A stretch of 64,000 bases of DNA, taken from the NCBI RefSeq assembly GCF_003339505.1, contig NZ_QPIW01000001.1, positions 372,001 through 436,000 on the forward strand, in the 5' to 3' direction. Of the stretch, positions 8,559-15,536 are shown piece by piece. The notes under the pieces were generated by a model. That model was not told the origin of the DNA and ran no database searches. It saw only the letters and a program-made list of their open reading frames with translations. The position numbers were made by a program, and so were the translations under genes. The stretch comes from Runella aurantiaca. Its GTDB lineage: Bacteria > Bacteroidota > Bacteroidia > Cytophagales > Spirosomataceae. Positions within the stretch are counted from its first letter, which is position 1. Every line of letters begins with the position of its first letter.

Positions 8559-9833
8559 ATGAAATTTTCTATTTTTATTCTGCTGCTCAGTACTGTTATG
8601 GTAAAGGGGCAAATCTACACTCAATCATTAGGTAATGGTTCAATTACAATCACTCCCAAAGGAGTGCTGGACAAAATCAATGAGGATATTGACACTACCA
8701 ATGTAGCCTTGGGTCCCTCTGCATTGATCAATAATAAAATTGGGAATGGTATCGGTGTAGGCACTTATGGTATATACAATACGGCAGTCGGGTTAGGTAC
8801 GCTTGGTCGCAATAGGACGGGGAGATTAAACACGGCTAACGGAGCATATGCACTTTTCAATAATATGGCTGGAAGTGCCAACACAGCAACAGGGACTTAT
8901 GCTCTTTATAACGCCACCGGAACAACTTCCAACACAGCCAATGGAGCGTATGCGCTTTATAGCACTAATGATGGGGGTTCCAATACGGGCATTGGCTTTC
9001 AGGCACTTTACAGCAACACTTCAGGTTTTTCCAATACCGCCAACGGCTTCCAGTCGCTTTTCAGCAACATTGCAGGTTATTACAACACCGCCAACGGCTA
9101 TCAGAGCCTTTACAGCAACATTGAAGGGGATTACAACACTGTAAACGGATATAAGGCACTTTATAATAATACTACGGGAAATAATAACACAGCGAATGGC
9201 ACCAATGCCCTTCTTTTTAATACGGAAGGGACATTAAACACAGCCATCGGCTATCAGGCAGGCGCTTCAAATTTCAAAGGTAACAGCAACACTTTTGTAG
9301 GGGGGGCTGCCAATTGCAGTGACAATAATTTAAGTAATGCGACTGCTATCGGCAGCGGTGCAATCGTTGATGCTTCTAATAAAGTGCGGCTTGGAAATAG
9401 TGAAGTAACTGTCGTTGAGGGGCAGGTAGCTTATAGCTATCCATCAGACCGCCGCCTCAAGGAAAGTATTCAATACACCTCTCGTTTAGGGCTTGACTTC
9501 ATTAATAGACTACAAACCGTCTCTTACAATTACATAGCCGATAAAACTCACGTACGTCACGACGGTTTCATTGCTCAAGACGTTGAACAGGTAATGAAAG
9601 AGTTGGGCCTACCTTTTAGTGGGTTGAAAAAATCAAATGATGGCACATATTCTTTGGCCTACTCTGATTTTGTCATGCCGTTGGTTAACGCCGTCAAAGA
9701 ATTGAAACAACGCAATGAAATATTGGAAGTACAAATGGCAACGTTAGCACAAACAGTCGCTGACTTAAAAGAATTAAAGGCTGAAATGGATAAGATAAAA
9801 TCTGCTAACAATCAAGGTATTGAGAACAAATAG
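8559..9833 (+). CDS. secreted head-repeat protein with C-terminal S74 self-cleaving chaperone
   Basis: A 424-residue protein with a signal peptide (FSIFILLLSTVMVKGQ). From about residue 45 to 260 it has a ladder of repeats of the form NTANGxxALYxNTTG, as in YadA-head and phage tail-fibre proteins that trimerise. At ~295 the peptidase S74 (intramolecular chaperone) domain starts with SDRRLKESI and contains GFIAQDVEQVM and LAYSDFVMPLVNAVKEL, ending in a coiled coil. The S74 domain helps trimer folding and usually cuts itself off at the Ser-Asp site. In a mobile element this could be a cell-surface adhesin or fibre. A diverged copy follows after 46 bases. Confidence 0.85.
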   Translation: MKFSIFILLLSTVMVKGQIYTQSLGNGSITITPKGVLDKINEDIDTTNVALGPSALINNKIGNGIGVGTYGIYNTAVGLGTLGRNRTGRLNTANGAYALFNNMAGSANTATGTYALYNATGTTSNTANGAYALYSTNDGGSNTGIGFQALYSNTSGFSNTANGFQSLFSNIAGYYNTANGYQSLYSNIEGDYNTVNGYKALYNNTTGNNNTANGTNALLFNTEGTLNTAIGYQAGASNFKGNSNTFVGGAANCSDNNLSNATAIGSGAIVDASNKVRLGNSEVTVVEGQVAYSYPSDRRLKESIQYTSRLGLDFINRLQTVSYNYIADKTHVRHDGFIAQDVEQVMKELGLPFSGLKKSNDGTYSLAYSDFVMPLVNAVKELKQRNEILEVQMATLAQTVADLKELKAEMDKIKSANNQGIENK

Positions 9834-9879
9834 ATACATTAAAAAACATGATTATCAATTAGTTAATAAATAATTTTAT

Positions 9880-11238
9880 ATGAAAAATACTATTCTTGCT
9901 ATTCTATTGACTGCTTCACTGGTCAAAGGACAAATTTCAACTCAGAATAATACCGAAGGTTCCATTACAATAACTCCCAAAGGTTTACAGGGAAGTACAA
10001 ACAGCCCACTTCTTCACACCACCAATGTAGCACTTGGGAATTTGGCACTAAGCAGCCCAATGTTAGCAGGTAGTTTAAATACTGCAATAGGAAATAGTGC
10101 CCTTATGAAAAACACAACCGGTACATGTAACACGGCCAATGGATACTTTTCTCTTAAAGACAACACATCGGGTTATATGAATACCGGAATAGGTGCTACA
10201 GCACTTTCTCAGAATACAACAGGTAATTTCAATACTGCAATTGGATATGGTGCCCTTACGTACAATTCAGAAGGGGTGGCGAACACAGGCACCGGGTCTT
10301 ATGCCCTTTACTTCAATACGACAGGCGAAGGTAATACAGCCTATGGCGACCATGCCCTTTTTAATAATAAAACGGGACATTATAACTCTGCCTATGGGAT
10401 TGATGCTCTTAAATCCAATACAACCGGAAAAAATAATATAGCTGTCGGCGTAGCTACACTTGGAAACAACAAGACCGGCAGTTACAACACTGCAACAGGA
10501 ACTGACGCCCTAATTACGAATGACATAGGTTGGGGTAATACAGCCTATGGAGCATATTCTCTTCGTTCAAATTCAATAGGCAATAGAAACACAGCTATCG
10601 GAGATAGTGCCCTTTTTAAAAACGAGCGTGGTTCTTTCAATACAACCATAGGATACATGTCCGGATATGCAAATATTCATGGAACTAACAATACATTAAT
10701 CGGCTATCAGGCAGATGTGACGGGCAATACTTTAAAGAATGCCACAGCAATTGGTGCCAATGCCAGAGTAAATGCCAATAATAAAGTGCGAATTGGCAAT
10801 GATAGTGTTACAGTCATTGAGGGGGCAGTTCCTTGGAGTAATCCGTCAGACCGTCGCTTGAAAGAAAATATTATTTACACAAACCGTTTAGGACTTACCT
10901 TTATTAACCACTTAAAGACAGTTTCGTATAATTATATAGCTGACAAAACTAAAAGGCGGTATGATGGTTTTATTGCCCAAGATATTGAGAAAGTAATGAG
11001 TGATCTGGGCGTACCTTTCAGTGGACTCAAAAAAGCAGACGACGGGACATATTCACTTGCCTACTCTGATTTTGTCATACCGTTAGTTAACGCCGTAAAA
11101 GAACAGCAGGAACAAATAAATGAGTTAAAAAAACAGAACGAAAATCTTGCTCAAACGTTAGCCGACCTAAAAGATATAAGAGCGGACATTGCGAAACTAA
11201 AGGAACAGACTATCCTTAAAGATACCGATAAGAAGTAA
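9880..11238 (+). CDS. second secreted head-repeat/S74 protein, tandem paralogue
   Basis: A 452-residue paralogue of the preceding protein: same signal peptide type (ILAILLTASLVKGQ), the same opening (STQN…GSITITPKGL), about one more repeat of the NTAxGxxAL…TG ladder, and the same S74 end (SDRRLKENI, GFIAQDIEKVM, LAYSDFVIPLVNAV). A C-terminal coiled coil is again present. The two genes keep the same order of domains but differ through the repeat region, so the pair could offer alternative surface structures or recombine with each other. Expected product: an exported homotrimer whose chaperone part is released by self-cleavage. Confidence 0.85.
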   Translation: MKNTILAILLTASLVKGQISTQNNTEGSITITPKGLQGSTNSPLLHTTNVALGNLALSSPMLAGSLNTAIGNSALMKNTTGTCNTANGYFSLKDNTSGYMNTGIGATALSQNTTGNFNTAIGYGALTYNSEGVANTGTGSYALYFNTTGEGNTAYGDHALFNNKTGHYNSAYGIDALKSNTTGKNNIAVGVATLGNNKTGSYNTATGTDALITNDIGWGNTAYGAYSLRSNSIGNRNTAIGDSALFKNERGSFNTTIGYMSGYANIHGTNNTLIGYQADVTGNTLKNATAIGANARVNANNKVRIGNDSVTVIEGAVPWSNPSDRRLKENIIYTNRLGLTFINHLKTVSYNYIADKTKRRYDGFIAQDIEKVMSDLGVPFSGLKKADDGTYSLAYSDFVIPLVNAVKEQQEQINELKKQNENLAQTLADLKDIRADIAKLKEQTILKDTDKK

Positions 11239-11580
11239 CGAACTGTTTTATCAGGCGGGTATAACATTAGAAAACCATAGATTTGGAGTCAATAAATTGA
11301 CCGTATGAGAGGGGGGAGTAAAAAGTTTAGCGTTTTCAGGCCGTTGACCCGTGAACCCATTCATGCGTAATACCGGCAAAAATAAAGGGGGGGGGTAGGT
11401 ATCGGTAAAACCTTATAAAACCTCACTTTCGGAGTGATAATTATTTCCTACGGGGCGAACCTAACTAAACCTTACATTGTGGGTAGTTGTGTCAACGCAA
11501 AACAAGGTTTTACAAACTGTCCCAACTTTCGAGCATTTTTCTAAAAGTGTCCCCCAAACTGTCCTAAATTAAAAAATAAA

Positions 11581-11610
11581 CCCCTTAACTCATTGAGAAC
11601 TAAGGGGTTT
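11581..11610. terminator. intrinsic terminator next to the tRNA fragment
   Basis: CCCCTTA…TAAGGGG followed by TTTATT. It stands in the same place relative to the att core as the hairpin at 2346-2379, as expected for the terminator behind a minus-strand tRNA gene. Confidence 0.75.
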
Positions 11611-11620
11611 ATTGTATTAG

Positions 11621-11672
11621 TTGTGGTGATGGACGGAATCGAACCGCCGACACAAGGATTTTCAGTTCTGAA
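11621..11672 (-). other. tRNA-Phe(GAA) 3' half, att site
   Basis: Read on the minus strand the segment has an anticodon loop TGAAAAT (anticodon GAA) with a partly mispaired stem, a variable region, a T arm GGCGG-TTCGATT-CCGTC that pairs well, and the 3' acceptor strand CATCACC with discriminator A. The D arm and 5' acceptor strand are missing; AT-rich unrelated DNA follows instead. It is therefore a tRNA fragment carried as an attachment site, not a working tRNA. Its 3' end is the 15-base core also found at 2378-2392. Confidence 0.75.
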
Positions 11673-11806
11673 ATTTATGGTTTTATATGGTTTGATTTGT
11701 GTTTATATGGTTGATTTTTAGTAACTTAGCATTCAGATGAAATCGTAAGATTTCAGGTAAAACCACCAAATGTTGTACCTATGTTGTACCTGAATTGTTC
11801 AAACCC

Positions 11807-13009
11807 ATGGCTTCCGTTAAAATAACTCTCCGTCAGAAACCCAATAAAGAAGGACAATTTCCGCTTATTTTACGCATCACCAGGCACAGAAAAACGTCTA
11901 TTATTTACCTCGGTTATTACCTCAAAGAGGAAGATTGGGATGAAGAAAAACAACGCGTCAAGAAATCACATCCCAATTCCGCACGTCTCAATAACTTTCT
12001 CCTGAAAAAACTGGCCGAAGCGAATGAACATGCGCTGGAATTGGAAACCCAAAAAAATCATGTTACTTGCGTCTCTGTCAAGCAGCGAATCAAGCCCTCG
12101 GCCGGCAGTACGTTCAATGCCCAGGCTGATTTGTATCTTGAGCGCTTGAAAGAAGCGGGGAAGTATAATCAATATACCTCTGATAAGCCCCGTATCAAGC
12201 ACTTCAAAGAATTTCTCAAAGAAGATGTGACCTTTTCTGACATTACGGTATCGCTGTTAGAACGATTTCAGGCGCATGTAAAAAATAAACTGAAACTCTC
12301 GGAGCGTTCTGCCGTGAATCATATTGTGATGGTACGTTCTGTGTTCAGCCATGCCATCAAAGAAGGAGCTGTAGATGCCAAATTCTATCCGTTCGGGAAG
12401 GGGAAGATGAAAATTAAATTCCCTGAGTCTTCCAAAATTGGTCTGAATGCGGAGGAAATCAAACGTTTGGAAACAGTGGCATTGGAAGGACAGGCCCATC
12501 ACGCTCGTAATTTATGGATGATCTCTTATCTGTTTGCAGGTATGCGGGTCAGTGATGTGTTTCGACTGCGGTGGAGTAATTTTCAGAACGGTCGCCTTCA
12601 TTATGAAATGGGAAAAAATAATAAATCAGGCTCGCTGAAAATACCGGAAAAGGCTTTGAGAATCCTTGAGCAATACAAGGCTTCTCAGGTAGAAAAGGAT
12701 GACTTGGTTTTTCCCGAACTGAAAGGGGCGGATTTCAACAATATGTTTATCACTAAGCGAACCATTGCCTTTAAGACGAGTTCGGTGGATAAATGTCTGC
12801 GGACACAGGTAGCACCTGCTGCTGAAATTGATAAAAAATTGACCATGCACTTGGCACGTCATTCCTTTGCACAGCAGGCGACGGATGTACCGATTCAGAT
12901 CTTGCAGAAGTTATACCGTCATAGCAGCGTCGTGACGACGATGCAGTATCAATCTAATTTTACAACACAGCAGACGGATGAAGCTTTAGATAAGGTGCTT
13001 AATGGATAG
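11807..13009 (+). CDS. tyrosine recombinase (site-specific integrase), intact
   Basis: A 400-residue integrase read from the ATG at 11807 (an in-frame TTG lies 12 bases upstream). Domains: arm-binding N-terminus (MASVKITLRQKPN, YYLKEEDWDEEK), core-binding ~100-190, catalytic ~200-390 with Arg (GMRVSDVFRLRW), Lys in the hairpin (GKNNKSGSLKIP), His-x-x-Arg (HLARHSF), His (YRHSS) and Tyr (MQYQS). The gene sits 135 bases right of the tRNA-Phe fragment and reads away from it, so it most likely belongs to a second element that uses the same tRNA and extends right through the defence block. It differs clearly from the integrase at 2571. Confidence 0.93.
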   Translation: MASVKITLRQKPNKEGQFPLILRITRHRKTSIIYLGYYLKEEDWDEEKQRVKKSHPNSARLNNFLLKKLAEANEHALELETQKNHVTCVSVKQRIKPSAGSTFNAQADLYLERLKEAGKYNQYTSDKPRIKHFKEFLKEDVTFSDITVSLLERFQAHVKNKLKLSERSAVNHIVMVRSVFSHAIKEGAVDAKFYPFGKGKMKIKFPESSKIGLNAEEIKRLETVALEGQAHHARNLWMISYLFAGMRVSDVFRLRWSNFQNGRLHYEMGKNNKSGSLKIPEKALRILEQYKASQVEKDDLVFPELKGADFNNMFITKRTIAFKTSSVDKCLRTQVAPAAEIDKKLTMHLARHSFAQQATDVPIQILQKLYRHSSVVTTMQYQSNFTTQQTDEALDKVLNG

Positions 13010-13392
13010 GTGAAAGGATGGTTACAAATGGCCCGTTATACGTTCGACGATCTTTTGTGAGACTATTACTTTAAAATTTTGTTGTCATATTTTAATTGCA
13101 AAGACCATTGGTTATCAGTGAAACTTCATTTACAAAGATGTCAATGATGCGTTGGAGGCATTGATTGAGAGTACTGATTTGCTCTCCTAAGGCATTTAAT
13201 ATTTTGGGTTAAGCTTTTATCCAAAAGAATCATTTATTAATAGTGGCCTGATTATCAACAAGATGACTGCCTTGTGTTTTGTACATAGAATCAAAATAAA
13301 TATTTTTCTTCTAAATTTAAGAAAAAGTGTAACCCGATTGCATTATTACTTGTAGAAACCAACTTAAGGACATCGAAACATACATTACGATA
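13010..13392. other. intergenic leader of the Argonaute operon
   Basis: No ORF that can be supported. The last ~70 bases before the sigma-factor gene contain GTGTAACCCGATTGC. A GTAAC-type box upstream of an ECF-like sigma gene often marks autoregulation, but with a single example this is only a suggestion. Confidence 0.3.
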
Positions 13393-13932
13393 TTGTCTTT
13401 CCTGAAACAGGAGCCAAGAAAAGCATTTGAGTTACTCTATAAATGCTACGGCAGACAATTTTATGGGTTTGCGGTCAAAAATTGGAAATTTGACGAAGAT
13501 TCAGCGTGGGAAGTAATCTACTCAACTCTTGAACAATTAGTTTCAAAATTAGACAGATACTCTTTTGAGAGCCAATCCGATTTTGATCGTTTTGCTTTCA
13601 AAACATTTTTAAATTTCCTACGCCAACGTTATCGCCATGATAGTAGATTGCAAAAGGCTGAATGGGTAAGTTTAGAAGATATATCTGAAGGAGAAATTGA
13701 AACTTTTGATATTGATGATGATAATATTAAGGAGAATAAATCTTTAACTCGTTTAAAATTAGCTTTAGAGCAAATCTCTAAGAATGATCAGGAATTGTTA
13801 TTACTAAGAGCACAAGGGTTCAGTTATGAAGAAATAGCAGGATTACTCTCTATCGAAAACAATCAATTAAAGGTTCAGTACTTTAGAGCTAAAGAGCGGT
13901 TAATTAAACGTTATAACGAGATTGATCTATGA
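13393..13932 (+). CDS. sigma-70 family (ECF-like) RNA polymerase sigma factor
   Basis: A 179-residue protein starting at TTG 13393; no ATG is available before the first conserved helix. Region 2 spans about residues 10-85 (FELLYKCYGRQFYGFA … FLNFLRQRYRHDSR). A short acidic linker (EGEIETFDIDDDN) follows. Region 4 spans about 115-175 (ISKNDQELLLLRAQGFSYEEIAGLL … RAKERLIKRY). It should bind core RNA polymerase and a specific promoter. It is the first gene of a coupled operon with a Cas4-like nuclease and an Argonaute, and its stop overlaps the next start as ATGA. Control of this operon or of another cell response is the likely job. Confidence 0.85.
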   Translation: MSFLKQEPRKAFELLYKCYGRQFYGFAVKNWKFDEDSAWEVIYSTLEQLVSKLDRYSFESQSDFDRFAFKTFLNFLRQRYRHDSRLQKAEWVSLEDISEGEIETFDIDDDNIKENKSLTRLKLALEQISKNDQELLLLRAQGFSYEEIAGLLSIENNQLKVQYFRAKERLIKRYNEIDL

Positions 13933-14492
13933 ATAAGCATAAATACATTCCTGCTGAAGAGGCGATAAAATGGCTCACTCCCAATTTATCCAATGAAAAT
14001 ATTGATATTCTTTTCGCACAAATAATGGCCACTGAATTTGAGCAGGCTCCATCTTTAGAAAAAGAAGAAGCCTTGTTTGCAAGGTTTAATACTAATTATC
14101 AATATACTCTCGGCCAGCTGTTGAGTAATAGAATAATGTTACTTGAGAAAACTATTCCAGCACTTGCTGAAGAAACTCGTCTACCTGTAGATTTGATTCA
14201 AAAAATAGTGGCAGATAGAGCATTAGTTACAAATATACCTATTGTATTATTTTCCAAGCTTTTGAAACAACTTCAAATCTCATTTCTTGAAGTTGGTAAA
14301 GCAATAATGCAATCTGCAGAAATAATAAAATCAAATAGCGGTCACGCATTTAACGGAAGGTCCACTATTTTTGCCCGAAAAGATAAGCAGAGCTTTTTTG
14401 AGATTAGCCAGCAAGAGGGGCAAATGCTTTTTGAAAGTGATGAAGCGATTCAAATGTACCTCAAAAGATTGGACGAGATTTTAAATTCCTAA
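13929..14492 (+). CDS. putative regulator of the sigma factor (HTH-like/anti-sigma candidate)
   Basis: A 187-residue soluble, helical protein whose ATG overlaps the sigma stop (ATGA). Residues ~75-115 (LAEETRLPVDLIQKIVADRA … LFSKLLKQLQISFLEVGKAI) look like a Cro/XRE-type helical bundle. An acidic N-terminus and a C-terminal helical tail (FFEISQQEGQMLFES, IQMYLKRLDEIL) flank it. No membrane segment is present, so it is not a classical membrane anti-sigma factor. Gene order directly behind a sigma factor is typical of anti-sigma factors. With the zinc peptidase at the end of the operon it could be a cleavable inhibitor. That role is inference; the family is not recognised with certainty. Confidence 0.6.
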   Translation: MNKHKYIPAEEAIKWLTPNLSNENIDILFAQIMATEFEQAPSLEKEEALFARFNTNYQYTLGQLLSNRIMLLEKTIPALAEETRLPVDLIQKIVADRALVTNIPIVLFSKLLKQLQISFLEVGKAIMQSAEIIKSNSGHAFNGRSTIFARKDKQSFFEISQQEGQMLFESDEAIQMYLKRLDEILNS

Positions 14493-14504
14493 CTTACAAT
14501 TGCA

Positions 14505-15536
14505 ATGAAATGGTCTCATACAAGCATTGTTACGCTTAGAATGTGTAAGAGAAAATTTTATTTTAGCCAAGTGCTAAGTGAGACAGGGCACCCTATTAAT
14601 CTTCGCTCACAGGCAAAATGGTTAAAAAAAGCAATGAATTTAGAAATGTGGGCAGGGCATGTTGTTGATACTGTCATAAATACTCAAGTAGTGCCACTAT
14701 TATCTTTAGAAGAAATTCCGGATTTTAAAAAAGTTGAAGAATATGCAATTGAGCTTGCAAGGCGTCAATTTTTATTTTCTAAAAAGAAACGTTATAGAGA
14801 AATACACCAAAAAGAAGCAGGGGAAGAATATTGCATACTGGATTTCCATGAGTTTGATTTGTCAGTAAAGGAAGAAGATATCTTAAAAGCTGTTGAAAGA
14901 ATAAAGATTGCTATTCGAAACATTCCTGTTATTCGATTTGAAGATGGAACAAATTTACTGGAATTGTTACTTGAGGCATCCCCAAATAATAAAACAGAGA
15001 AATTTCCTAAAAGAATAAGAGCAAATATTCAAAATCGTCATTTAAAAGTTGGTGAAGCAGACGTAAACCCTCAGATTGATTTATTGCTCAAACATGGAAC
15101 TCAACAAGTTGTAATTGACTGGAAAGTTTCAGACAGCGATATGAGTGATTATAGCCGGCAGCTTGGTATAATCGGTACAGTTATTTATAGGCACAGGGTT
15201 GAGCAGTTTCAAAAAGATGATTCATGGATGTATCAAAAAAGTCAAATTAGATTGCTGGAAGTCAACTTATTAAGATGTTATATTAAAGAGCATCTGTTTA
15301 ATGATGACACATACAGTCACATGGTAGACTATATTAGCCAAACGGCATGTGACCTAGACAATATAAAAAGAGGAAGGAGTTGGAATTCAATTCCAATGAA
15401 AGAATATCCCAGAGTAGTAAGCGATGCTTGTGATCGCTGTAATTTTTATCATTTGTGCAACTTTTTACGGTTATATCCAAATGAATTTACAATATCAGGT
15501 TACAGAGAATTTGTTCGAATTGCTCAATCTGACTGA
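14505..15536 (+). CDS. Cas4/RecB-like PD-(D/E)XK nuclease with four Fe-S type cysteines
   Basis: A 343-residue protein. The nuclease core shows Asp192 (NPQIDLLL) and Asp205-Trp-Lys207 (VIDWKVSD), followed by a Gln-containing helix (YSRQLGIIG) that matches motif IV of RecB-family nucleases. Four cysteines are placed as in Cas4 and AddB: Cys14 (RMCKRKF) and Cys309-x2-Cys312-x5-Cys318 near the end (ACDRCNFYHLC), so a 4Fe-4S cluster is expected. Cas4-type enzymes cut or trim DNA ends. Next to an Argonaute it could make or trim guides or degrade targets. The Argonaute gene begins inside its 3' end (56-base overlap), so the two are strongly coupled. Confidence 0.85.
   Translation: MKWSHTSIVTLRMCKRKFYFSQVLSETGHPINLRSQAKWLKKAMNLEMWAGHVVDTVINTQVVPLLSLEEIPDFKKVEEYAIELARRQFLFSKKKRYREIHQKEAGEEYCILDFHEFDLSVKEEDILKAVERIKIAIRNIPVIRFEDGTNLLELLLEASPNNKTEKFPKRIRANIQNRHLKVGEADVNPQIDLLLKHGTQQVVIDWKVSDSDMSDYSRQLGIIGTVIYRHRVEQFQKDDSWMYQKSQIRLLEVNLLRCYIKEHLFNDDTYSHMVDYISQTACDLDNIKRGRSWNSIPMKEYPRVVSDACDRCNFYHLCNFLRLYPNEFTISGYREFVRIAQSD

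Larger units (their letters stand above)
11239..11806. other. intergenic stretch holding the right att junction
   Basis: No ORF that can be supported. It contains G-runs near 11312 and 11388, a terminator at 11581-11607, the tRNA-Phe 3' half at 11621-11672, and the leader of the next integrase with two ATGTTGTACCT-like repeats just before the start. Confidence 0.5.

Noticed and set aside
8848-11000. Regular repeats that look like a CRISPR array at first sight
   Set aside because: They are coding repeats (NTANG…ALY…TG) in two S74 proteins; unit spacing follows codons and both genes are open throughout. No CRISPR array was seen in the window.
11621-11672. Functional tRNA-Phe gene
   Set aside because: Only the 3' half is present; D arm and 5' acceptor strand are missing and the anticodon stem is partly mispaired.
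15424-15480. Longer Argonaute start giving a hydrophobic N-terminus
   Set aside because: The extra residues come from the Fe-S cysteine region of the nuclease gene read in another frame; ATG 15481 gives a normal N-terminal domain.
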